DNA from: Sclerodactyla briareus
Lineage: Eukaryota; Echinodermata; Holothuroidea; Dendrochirotida; Sclerodactylidae
DNA length: 64,000 nucleotides
Assembly (NCBI GenBank): GCA_026419785.1
Contig: JAODTK010003555.1
Span: 1,178,001 to 1,242,000 of the forward strand
Direction of reading: 5' to 3'
Shown here piece by piece: positions 45,679-56,391 of this stretch. The notes beneath the pieces were generated by a model. That model made no database searches. It saw only the letters and a list, made by a program, of their open reading frames with translations, and was not told where the DNA came from. The position numbers and the translations under genes were made by a program. Each line of letters starts with the position of its first letter. Position 1 is the first letter of the stretch.

Positions 45679-48600
45679 TATTTAGTTTAGTTTAGTGAAT
45701 AAGGGTCAGGAGGACTACTCCCTCATAGAAAGAACCCCAAGAGCCCCAACACCCCAGAAAGAAAAGACCAAAAACTCGAACTAAATCATACGCCCCTTGA
45801 TTCCTGAAAAATAAATCAAACTGTTCTTGAACCATTCACAATCTTAGAGCAAACAACATTTCAGAGACCATTCCACCATTGAGCACTCTCTGCGAGAAGG
45901 AAGATTTACGAATGTCCATTCTGTTCTTGCAACGCTTGCCACAAAGCTTGAGAAGTGGCCTCGATTTGCAGTAACATTGGAAAAAAGTAGTGGAAGGACA
46001 GGCCATCGAGTCATGGACAATTTTGGGAAACTGAATCAAGTCACGCCTCGAATTCGCCTCAGTCATGGTAGTTTAGACAGAGAACGCCTTAACTTTCCTC
46101 GTAATATAATTTTTCAGACATTGAATCATTCTAGTTGCCCTACCTGAAAGTTCTCAATTACATGCTTGTCTTTTGCAAAGTTGGGATTCCACACTTGTAC
46201 AAGAATACTTCTAGGTGCGGTCTCACCATTGGCTTAAACATCCTTACACAATCATTATCAAGGAAACTGAAGTGAACGTCTATCAAGCCAGAATCCAATT
46301 ACTCCTCTTCTAGCAGCTTCGGCACAATGCTTGGAAGGTTATTCAAAAATCAAAACAAAACCCCAAGATCTTTTTCCCTGAATCACTCCTGAATTTTCGG
46401 CCCATTCAAACTTGAGGACCGTTGGCGATTGTGGAAAACCAACATGCATAGCTTGCACTTGTCGACATTTGTAAAAACATTTGCCAGTCGGAAGACCATT
46501 TGGAAATTATAATCCAGGATCCCTTTGAACAATAGCAGCATCAATCAGTCGAACCGACCTCCCGATACAACTTTAGTATCGTCTGCGAACGTCTTAACCC
46601 TTGAATCAACTAACCTTCAATATCGTCAATATACGCCAGAAACTGGAGCGGCCCAAGAACCGATCCCTGGGGAACCCCACTAGTGCCCTTTTGGCCCCAA
46701 TAAGACGACCGCCCATTAATGCCACCTCGTGTTCCTATTAGGAAGCCACTCACGAATCCCTTAAGGACATTCCCCTCAATACCAAAGCTCTCCTCTCCAA
46801 CTTGAAGCAAGAACGCATCATGAGGACCCTTGTCAAAGCTTTCTGAAAGTCCAGGAAAAATATATCAACAGCATTGCTGTTGTCAACAGAACTTGTTACA
46901 TCTTCCATAAATTCCAAGAGATTATTCAAACACGAACGATTCTCCTAACCCATCTGATAATCTCTAATCAGACGATGCTCATTGAATACAACCATATGAT
47001 CCCGAATGATTGATTCCATGACCTTGCAGACACACTAGTAAGACTGACGGGCCTGGTAATTACAAAGGAAGGAGACCGTTTACCTTTCTTTGAAAATAGG
47101 AGAACATTTGCTCTCTCCAATCATCCGACATACCTTCTTGTAGAGTCTCTTGAAAATAATAGCATGGAACGGACAACTCGTCGGCAAAGGTTTTAGTGAC
47201 GAAAGGTAAACTCCGTCAGGACCAGAGCTTTTATCACTTTTGAGCTTCTGCAGTTTTCTCCTTGACTAAACCAGGCGAACACAACACAAACCATATTACC
47301 ACTACTCTGCGGAGAAACCCGACAACTAGGTCACCAAAATTGTCCGAGTTCTCATGAGTAAAAACAGACGAAGACGTTATTATTAAGAACCTTAGCCATC
47401 TCCTGCTATCGCTGATTGTATTAGCCACACCCCCAGTTGGAATCCTATCAAAAGACCAATGCTGTCCTTGACTTTCTGCTTCCCCCCTCACATAAGAGAA
47501 CAATGCACGAGGATTCTCCTTGATGTTAGAAGCATCTGCCTCTCGAAATCAAGTTTTAGCACCAGAAACTAAACGACTGGACAAGCTTTTGCTGAACGTT
47601 GAAATGCCTAGATCAGACCACCGACCCGGAAAACTATAAGTCGCCATAGTGTCGCTGACGTTTGATGGCCGAAAAACTTCCCTTTTCATCCACGAAGCCT
47701 CTGGTTCTTCTTACTGCGACGTTTCTCCAAGGAACGTAAACTTTCAAAACCTCGGTTAGCCTTTTCAATGAAACCATTCCAAGAGTCAAGAGGCCTTCGT
47801 ACTTTTTTAACAATTTATGCCATTCTACTTTGCTAAAGAACCCTGAAATGCCATCCAAATCGCCTTCGCCAAACAAGGAACAAGCTCTCCACTCTGTGGG
47901 ATATTACAAACAAGACACATTGAAAGTTAAAATTTCGTGATCACTTGCACCGAGCTTACCAAGCTCTTCTACAAATTATCCTACAGACTCGGCATCACTG
48001 CTCAACTAAATCAAATATTATCTTTCTGGAAGTAAAATGTACATGCTGAGAAACAATCCTGCGTGACCTTGAAAAAGCCAGATCCAATGACTGCCACTAG
48101 TACATTAGACCAGAAATTTCTGGATAATTGAAATCACCCATAATAATTGTACTCTCCCCAGAAACTTCGAAAAGCATATCGGAAAGAAAAGAGTTGTTGT
48201 CTTCATAGGCTATTGGAGAACGGTACACAAGTCACCTATTAAGACTGGGAATACCAGATAGTTCGACGTAATTTCACACCAAACCGAGTTTGACAAACTT
48301 ACAACACCAATACGGCCTCTCCCACTATTCAAGTCAGACTCACGACAACCACACTCCACCACCCATGCCAGCGGAGAGTATCTATCCTATCTTGCCTATA
48401 AACACAAAACCAGGAAGGTGAAATTCGGCTGTGGAAATATCACTGTTCAACACGACTCTGTAATACCAATGACGTCATGCTTGCGTTCCTGGACTAAAAT
48501 CTGCAACTCAGCAAACTTGTTCGATACTTTGAACATTAGCACAGAAAAAAGACCGCTGGCTACATTCTATCGCTACTGTTGACCTCGCCAGACCTCCCAG

Positions 48601-49480
48601 TGCGATGCTTACTATGAACGACCCTGCCAGTAAGCCTACGGACACCTGAAACCCTCGCCCCCAATTTAGTTTACAACTTCACGCAGTAATTGAACCACCT
48701 TGCCTACAGTGAAGCCCCTGGCCCCCTCACCAGTAAGGTGAAACCATCCACTTTGCTAAAATATCCCTCCCTCCCAGAAATACGCACATCCAACAACTGA
48801 ACGCCCTCCCCAGCACACTCTCAATTTAACCACCTATTAGACACCCGCTATGTCCTACGAGGGCACGCGAAACCTGTCAAAAACCTAGTAGAATGCCACA
48901 ACGCGACTTTTCGACCTAGTGGACTTCACCCTGCACACCACGTTTCAACGGATCGGTATCTAGGATTCCTGACTGTCACCCCGGAGATTATTAGTGCCTA
49001 TCTCGAACAACCCCACTCCTCATCCCCAACGATCCTGTTTACCCTCGGCACTAATGTCCTCTACCCTAGCCCCAGGAGACAAACGCGCGTACTGCTTCAT
49101 CTTATCCACGCGCGAAATACCCTGTCCACATACCGGACAATCGATCCCTCCCTCCACCAGCACAACACTTCCTTTAAACCTTATCCTCCCAAAGTCCACC
49201 TTCTTCATCCCCACCGCCGACTGACCCCCGTCTCTGACTGTCGCCCCTCCTCTTTACTCTCCCCCGCCCCACTCCATCCAACTGACCCCCCTGCCGCCTC
49301 CTCAACTGCCAGCACACTAAAACTATTCCGAGTGTCCAGGCCAGACAACCCTCTTCCGTTGTATCGCATCAGCACCCCAAACCTCTTCCCACTGACACTC
49401 GACGTCCCAAAGCCTCGCTTCAGCTCGGCGAGTCTATGACACTTCTTACATCTATAAATAGACCCCATCCGCCTTAGTGG
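45679..49480 (-). mobile_element. CR1/jockey-group LINE, nearly full-length but decayed (esterase-like ORF1, endonuclease, RT)
   Basis: Reading from 49480 down on the minus strand. ORF1 region (49470-48700): GSIYRCKKCHRLAEL near 49465; KVDFGRIRFKGSVVLVEGG (49200-49145); CPVCGQG; and an SGNH/GDSL-esterase-like C-terminus with FSKVDGFHLTGEGARGFT (about 48765-48710). Endonuclease: MGDFNYPEI (about 48146-48120). Linker: SSVFTHENSDNF (about 47375-47340). RT: SGVPQGSVLGPLQF (46681-46640), then FADDTKV (about 46592-46572). C-terminus: NRMDIRKSSFSQRVLN (about 45925-45880). The 3' tail is a TTTAG-type short tandem at 45679-45698. Many frameshifts and stops; no intact ORF. Esterase-bearing ORF1 is known in CR1-group LINEs. 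The assignment is firm at group level. Confidence 0.87.
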
Positions 49481-49489
49481 TCCTCAAAG

Positions 49490-50290
49490 CTCACCACCTT
49501 AAAACTCAGCCCCGACTCAGATACTCGATCCCATATCAACAATACCCTGACAGGCTATCAGCCTATCCTTCCCTCCCATACCAAGCAAATAAATATAGAC
49601 AAAAGTAAGAAAATGAAAATAAGTTATGGGGCCTACCATGAAAATAACTGATGCAAAAAAAAGACTAAAGAACACTCAACAAACACTAGTTTTCACCACG
49701 GTCGCAACTTACGAATAGTATACAATTAATAGGTCAAAATTATACGAGAAAACTAATATAGGCCTACACTATAACACGAAATCAGATAGAAATAAACCAC
49801 ACTCAGTATCAAGCGCACTAACTCACTGATGGAGAAGACAAAAAATCAATACTGTTGACAAAAGAATGCCAGAGGCTACCTGTACCCTGCCCACGGAGCA
49901 GAACACAAGCCAATAGACAAGACTGGACAATAGGCTTACGCGAATACAATAGCACACTCAACCTCCACCACAGCGGACATACCACAAGGTAATGCATTCG
50001 CATGACCGCTAATTACAACACTGTACGGAGGCAGAAAAGCTAGGCCTTTGCTTGTAATAAATACAAGTTTGAGGACGAACTGATTTTCCGATAATCTTAC
50101 GATAAATGAATCTGAAAAATTTTATTGCGTTTACAAAATTACTAGTTCTGTAGACTCAATGGCTTAGCAAGTGGCGTCAATTTGGTCTTCCAACCTAGGG
50201 AATTCCATTAACTATACCATAATAAGTGTAAGAGGAACTGGTTTAATTCCCTCTCCCAAAAATGTTGTGACTGTTGGTAGGGAGGCACAC
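49490..50290. other. No gene seen between two LINEs
   Basis: May include the 5' UTR of the CR1-type LINE and the 3' UTR of the L1-like LINE; no boundary is visible. A TATAGGCCTACACT motif occurs at 49757-49770. Confidence 0.4.
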
Positions 50291-50299
50291 TCGTTCCGT

Positions 50300-52900
50300 T
50301 AGTGTCGAAAAACATTTTACGTAATAACAGTCATTATCAATCCGAGTCTTAAATATATACTTTTTCTCACCAATGAGAATATGGGCATTATTACGGGTAA
50401 TTTATTACTAAAAATTATCAGTTGGAGTAATATAAGTTAATGTAGCCCATCTCTCAAATACTTCCCTACAAAAAGTATAGCGACGTTGAACGGTTTACAT
50501 TCACAAAATTGCAACTAAAAAGGAATTGCTTACCAAAGGACTTGAGGTTAAAATCGAAGAAATATTTCCCAACCAGAAACGCTGTTTAGCAGATAAAATC
50601 GTTTGCCAAGCTGCTTTCAAAGCCTTTCACAATGAACCACTCAATCATAGGTAGCCCTCCATTCAATTTTAGTGCTGATTCCATCGCGCGTTTAATTTCA
50701 TCAGGCTTATTATTCCAAACAAAAGACTACAAATCGTGTTTCAGGTCTGAGATGAAATAATCAGAGGATTGGGAGAAAGGTGAATAAGTAGACTAACTGT
50801 GGAATAGCAAAGAAATTTTAATTGGTTATTTTTCCTAATGGCCTTTAATCACGCTAGGCCAAGGCAAGAATAGTTTTTCACACTTTGGAAAGTTTAGGGC
50901 AAGTAATTAAGACGGAAATGTCGTCCCCCCATTCCAATTACATTCCCAAGATAGCAGATCGACGTTAACACCTGAAGACCATACCAAAATTATGGATAAT
51001 TGGGGATAAAAAAAATGAATTAATAGAGTGGTTGAACCATGCACAGAAAAGAAGCAAATCGTTTGCGTACTGCGTAATCTTCAACTCTCTATTTGGAATG
51101 CGAAGCCATTAATATTTTTTTTTTATTTAACTTCACCAAAGTATAAATGTCAGAACACATAAAATGAACAAATAAGGGCTTTAGAGGACACCTTGGCGAC
51201 CCCCCCCCCGAGTCAATTGGAAAATAACTAGAAATATGACCATTGTTAGTGACCAGGGCAGTTGAATTTGAGTATACGTTTTTATCCACTTACTTAAATA
51301 ATCTGGACCAAAGGCAAAATGAGTAAGCGAGTGCCAACAGTCTGAATAATCGAAAGCTTTTTTCGAGAAAATCAATACTGCACTGGGAATTAAAATGAAT
51401 CCCGGTACAATACAACGAAGAAAAGGACTCCTTCTTCGGTTCGGTCAGGAAGTGTAACTGAAGCTCGGTCACTTGTTTTTTCTCATATAAGCACGTAGCG
51501 AAGCGTGACGTCAGCAGAATCCAGATTCCATCAACATCATTATGATTACAATAGTTAATTGTGACCAATACGAGTCTGATGATTTCACCAATATAACGGC
51601 CCTTGTGAAAACCGGATCACTCCGGACTAATGACATTATTTAAACCAGTTTAAGACGATTAGCTATAACTTGGTTTCAATCTTATAATCGGTATTTAGTA
51701 TTGCAATGGGCCTCCAGTTATCTAAAGAATTTGAATTCTTTGAAGACTTAGGTCAGAGAAATAATGGCCCTCCCTTGTTCGTCACTAAAGGGAACTGTGC
51801 TCAAAGGCATAATTGAGAGAATTAACGACTAAAGGACCGACCTCCTCCCAAAAGGTTGTATAAAACTCAGCAGGTAAACCATCTGAATCTGGTGTTTTAT
51901 TATTTTCCATCGAAAGAGAGCTTTCTTACAATCTTTAGGTGCTACCCGATTTCGACAAAGATAACTCTGATCAGCCATTAGGGTAACATCATTTATATTT
52001 TGGAAAATATTAATAAAAAAAAAAGATAACACTGTCAGTTATCCTCTTAGTGTGAAGACTCTTATAAGAAGAGCAAGCCTCATTTAGGAGGTCATGAGTA
52101 TGAGTTTAGTATATCCCCGTTGCTAGTAATAATTTGTGAAATGCAATTACTAATCTTGTTTCTTCTTTCCAAGTTTAGAAAATAGCGAGAATTTCTTTCC
52201 CCGTCTTCAACCCACATAGCCCTTAAACCCGTAGAACAATCCCTTACAATTTATATTTATGAATCTGATCAAGTTGCTTACGAGCAGTGTTCAAATGATC
52301 TTTAACGTCGGTCGAAGGAGAAGAAAATACAGATTTCTCAACTTCACAATCTGACGAAGGAGCCTATTTTCCAAATGATTACGTTGCTTAGCGACCTTGC
52401 GGGAATTCGAAATACTGAATGAACAGATGATTACTTTAACAGCTTCACAACAAGGACGGATTGAAGCGAGGAGACATTCAATTTCCAGTTACCACACCCC
52501 TTCCATGATGACCAGTATAGAAGGAAAAAGTACGGTAACTCCTGATTGGTCAGATTTTTGAATTTTCGAATGTTAAGGTGCTTAGAACAAAGACAGAAAT
52601 CTAATCGACAATGGATTGAGTTGTTGGAGTCGGAGTGCCAAGTAAAACGCTTGAGAGAGATCGAATTGTCAATAATGTTGAAAACTTCCTTACGGGACCT
52701 AACATTTGTCCTATCAATGCTCCAGTTTTATCTGGAGATGAAGTTTTGAGAAAATTGAAATCACCTCCCCAAATGATAGAGGTACAAGTGAACATAATTA
52801 ACACGGAGGCCAACTTGCTGAAAAAGGAGGGATCTTCAACGTCAGGGCCGTAAACATTAATCAAAGTCGAAATGCAGTTATGAATACTGAAGTCAACAAC
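50300..52900 (-). mobile_element. L1/Tx1-like LINE, 5'-truncated (endonuclease C-terminal half, RT, C-terminal domain)
   Basis: On the minus strand: endonuclease LINVYGPDVEDPSFFSKL (about 52870-52815) and GGDFNFLKT (52755-52730); a linker with NDVTLMADQSYL (about 51990-51950) and DCKKALF (51940-51915); RT fingers VTINYCNHNDVDGI (51565-51525); FGPDYLSKWIKTY (51310-51270) and NNGHISSYFPID (51250-51210) before a degraded RQGCPLSP box near 51195; and a C-terminal part SFVWNNKPDEIKRAM (50735-50690) and NGGLPMIEW (50670-50645), typical of L1-type proteins (FIWNNKP.RIK...GGL). Numerous frame breaks. The endonuclease N-terminus is missing where the element meets the Penelope-like element at about 52.9 kb. 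Confidence 0.82.
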
Positions 52901-52924
52901 AATAAACGAACATTAGTGTCAATG

Positions 52925-53790
52925 TGATGTTATTAAAATTTGATGACTCAAGCAAGCCACGCCATTTCCCCGCAGAAAACCGAAGCTTTGTCCCCTCTGG
53001 TAGAGATCTGACGACTCCATTTCCGTTTCTTCTCCCCTCCAAGTCTAGTTGGGTAAGGTCGTCAGTGATGAAGAATCCACAGTCCTGTACAACGGACGTT
53101 ATCAGAGTGTTTTTCCATCGGGAAGTGTTATCACGGATAGTCTTTTTGTGGTTATTGAACCGATCCCGAAAAGGAGTCGATGTTTCCCCCACTTACCTTC
53201 GCTACAGACAGTACAATGCAGGATATACACGAGATTCTCGAATTACAATTTAGCACAGGGGGGCGACAGGATCTTCGCAATTCGGTATTTAACTGTGGCT
53301 CCTGTGGTGATGTGCTTGCAGATTTCGCACTTGCGCTTAGATGACGTCAGTAACCGGGGGTTGCCTCTGAGCTATAAGTGGGGGTCTTTGAAAGTTTGGA
53401 CGAGGGCGGGATCTTTGTGGAGGGCAGCGTAGTCTTTCCTGAGTGTGCGGACAAGGGTCCTTAGAGAGGGGTTGAATTCATTGACACATGCAATATGGCA
53501 GCCTCTCCTACCAGGTTTCTCGGTGAGTAACTCGACCCGACTACGTTTTACCTCTAGTTTTGTTCCTTCTCAACATGCTCCTGGTAATAGATAAGGGATA
53601 CCCCGCTAATAATTATAGAAAAAAACTCTGTTAGGGAAGCTACCTTCTCTCGGTAATCGTTGGGGTCTGAGCAGATACGCTTAAGTCTAAGACGTTGACT
53701 GTAGATAATGGACTCCTTCAAGGGGCTGAGGTGGAAGCTATCGAAATGTAAGTACATGTGATTGTCTTATGTACAAATTGAACTTTTATT
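52925..53790 (-). mobile_element. Penelope-like element, 3' part: thumb/linker and GIY-YIG endonuclease
   Basis: On the minus strand: YLHFDSFHLSPLKESI (53757-53705) and SQRLRLKRICSD (53700-53665), the segment after the RT palm in Penelope-like elements; then FKDPHL (about 53395), KRKCEICKHITTG (53350-53312), LVYILHCTVC (about 53240-53210) and VGETSTPFRDRFNNHKK (53190-53140), which is the linker and GIY-YIG-type endonuclease module. Stops and frame changes occur. This is the downstream half of one element whose RT lies at 54.84-55.57 kb, separated by an inserted LINE. It is absent from ordinary LINEs and diagnostic for this class. Confidence 0.85.
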
Positions 53791-54835
53791 GCTTAAGGAG
53801 GAACTACTTGGATTGGGCTGAACCATTCTTATCAAATCGCACCCAGTTGTTGACGGTGAGTCCTCTGCGTATACCGAAGTCCTCTCTGGTGTCCCTCATG
53901 ACGTTTTGAGACCGCTTTTCTTTCTTTGTTACATAAACGACCCCCCTGAGTGTGTTTCTTCAAATACTCGGCTATTTGCCGATGACGCGCTGCTGTACAG
54001 ACAGATTGACTCGCCTCAAGACCAAGGGGTATGTCTTCAACCCCACAAAATGCCATGTCCTTACAGTAACGCTCAAAACAAAACCCTATAAGTTTGAATG
54101 TAGTCTCTCTAGCCACCCTCTTGCCCCTGTCACGTCTCACCCCTATCTTGGAGTCATCTTGGACCCAAATTGTCATGGACCCCACACATAAAATCCATAG
54201 TTGCTAAAGCCACTAAGTCTTTGAACTTCCTCTTTGAATTTTCACCATTTCCCCCCACATGTTAAAGAAACTGTCTACAACATATCTTTTCGCCCCCAAC
54301 TTGAAACGCATCCCAAGTGTGGTCTCCTTACACTGTCAATAATAAAAAGAACTTGAAATGGTCCAAAACAGAGCTGGTCGATTGGTTACCAGGCGTTTCT
54401 CGCACACCGATAGTGTTAGTGAAATCATGTCCTCCCTAAAATGGAATACCCTTGGTAGGAGAGATTTCACAGATCTTGTGACTTGTCACAGAATCCTTAG
54501 CCATAAATTGATTGTCCCACACAAGGCATCTTCATTCCTCACTCTAGTGACACCAGTCTAACACTCCAGGCCTTTCAAAAACGTAGTCTGTCGTGTCAAT
54601 GGCCGCTGGGGGCTCCTACTTTCCAAGGACTCTGCGTAAATGGAACAACCCAACATTGCTGGTCTGGTAAGTGAAACATGTATCAAGATGGGCATGGACC
54701 ACCTGGTTTAAGCCAATAGCATAGTCTTCCCTGCACGCCAACTATCCTCCATCAAATGCCCTTTGGGGGCGCTTTGGAGTACATCAATGAAAAACATGGA
54801 GATGAAGTCAGTGGGTGTGTAATAATAAATATAAA
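53790..54835 (+). mobile_element. LINE (CR1-group) inserted in the Penelope-like element, 5'-truncated
   Basis: The plus strand encodes SGVPHDVLRPLFFLCYINDP (about 53890-53945), TRLFADDALLY (53966-53998) with the catalytic FADD at 53975-53986, FNPTKCHVLTV (54035-54070), HPYLGVILDPN (54140-54170), KKATKSLNFL-like sequence (about 54205), MVQNRAGRLVTRRFSHTDSV (54358-54417) and a C-terminus near 54640 (LRKWNN). Then comes a 3' UTR with CTCCATCAAATGCCC and GGGCGCTTTGGAGTA (54747-54781) and a TAATAATAAATA end (54823-54834). Frame changes occur at about 54000 and 54240. Its insertion point splits the Penelope reading frame cleanly, giving the relative age. Confidence 0.85.
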
Positions 54836-55570
54836 GTTACTGAGTGCGTCACTTGACAGTTTAACCAGAACATCGAGGGAAGGATTTGGTGGGGGAGGAC
54901 TCCACGGTAAATTAAATACTGTGATGGAAGTTGTAACATAACTTTGGGATGCACCAAGCGCATCTCTACCCTCTCCCCAGATCATAAATATGTCATCAAT
55001 AGATCTGAAACAATACAAGTGTTTCAAGTGGAACGAGGACAAGATGTTGGACTCGATTTTGTCCATGAAAATATTGGCATAGCAGGGAGCCATTTTCGTG
55101 CCCTTGGCAGGACCCTTCACTTGGACGTAGAGCATCCATTGAAGTTAAAAATAATTGTTGGTGAGGATGTAATTAAATCATTGGGCCAGGTCTTCAGAGA
55201 CCTCACTGTTCAGGACAGTGTTAGAGGTAGACATGCATGGTGACGAGGGGGCAACCCACATGGAGGTTTCTGATGGAACTTAACAGATTGAGGAAGTGGG
55301 CTGTTTCCTCGAGGTAGCTGTTAATTTTAGTTAGTGAAGGGTTCAAAATAGAGTCAACAAACCCAGATAGGTGTTCGGTGAGGTTGACAATTCCCGATAC
55401 CATAGGTCTGCCTGGGGGTGATATTCATAGATTTAGACAGGTCAACGATAGCTCCGACTGACAAGTTGCTGTAGTGTCTGAGTCGTTTCCGGTCGGTCTT
55501 CCCGTCAGGTGGTTAGAAACTGATTTGGTAATTCATGCACTTTGGGTAGGATGTAGAACGTACCGTACTG
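54836..55570 (-). mobile_element. Penelope-like element, RT part
   Basis: On the minus strand: GTFYILPKVHELPNQ (55565-55520), GRPMVSGIVNLTEHLSGFVD-type sequence (about 55410-55355), INSYLEETAHFLNLL (55325-55280), QVKGPAKGTKMAPCYANIFM (55123-55064) and the catalytic box FRSIDDIFMIW (55009-54977), where SIDD replaces the usual YIDD. Ends SLDVLVKLSSDALS near 54840. Order and motifs (LPK.HK, GRPIVSG, QI.GTAMG, RYIDDIF.IW) are those of Penelope-like reverse transcriptases. Two frames; inactive. Confidence 0.88.
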
Positions 55571-55639
55571 TTTAACTACCTATGTATGATTATTTCGCAT
55601 AGTTGTCAAACTTGTGCTGACGAAGGTCCAAGGTGACCG

Positions 55640-56345
55640 AAAATAACACAGAAATACACTGGTCTAATTGGTAGTGCTGACCATTCTGGAAGGAACGGCG
55701 CGGCAATTGAAAATATTTGGCAAATGAATACCTATTTTTACACTTTGGTCCAGCAACATAGTTCTTAGATAAGTGTTTCATTCCTAAACATGGTGTTCAA
55801 GTAACAATGTACTTCAACCTTCTAATGTTATTTTCTGTTTAAATGTTTTGGAAGGTTCAATCAAGATACAATTGATACCAACACACCACCCACACACACA
55901 CTTCTTGACATGATTGTGTTTCACTGAAACAATATGAGGCCGTAAACGTTACATATAAATGAGTGAGCTGATCGAATGAATGTTGGAAATGAAACCCCAA
56001 TACACATGGTTATACAGCAGTAACAAAAATTCACCTGATGTATCATCATTTTTTATTAATGGTTCGATTTCGTCGACGGCAGCAGTTCAGACGAGTTATT
56101 TGCCAAAAACCTGTGGATTGTTCGTAGAAAGCAGTGATGAAAATGTCAAAATCGTGCCATTTCCTCAGTGAAAAATGGGACATTTAAACTACCATTTCAT
56201 ATCCTGACATCTATCTAGTTGACCGTACCACAGCCGTCTCACTCGACTGTTTTTTTTTTTTTTCTTCAAGACTGTGCATGACGTATGATATCATACGAGT
56301 TCTTAAAAAACACATTTTCCCCAACAATTCTTGCAAACGTTGCAA
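55640..56345. repeat. GT31 left-flank block 4
   Basis: GTAGTGCTGACCATTCTGGA (55670), TTTCATTCCTAAACATGGTG (55769), TTATTTTCTGTTTAAATG (55829), CCGTAAACGTTACATATAAA (55941), ACACATGGTTATACAGCAGT (56001), GTCGACGGCAGCAGTTCAG (56070) and TTGACCGTACCACAGCCGTC (56219) match 41350-41880 in order. It borders copy 4 directly. Confidence 0.85.
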
Positions 56346-56391
56346 GGTTTCCGCGTTCTAAAGACATGTTATGTCATTTTTACTATTTTGA

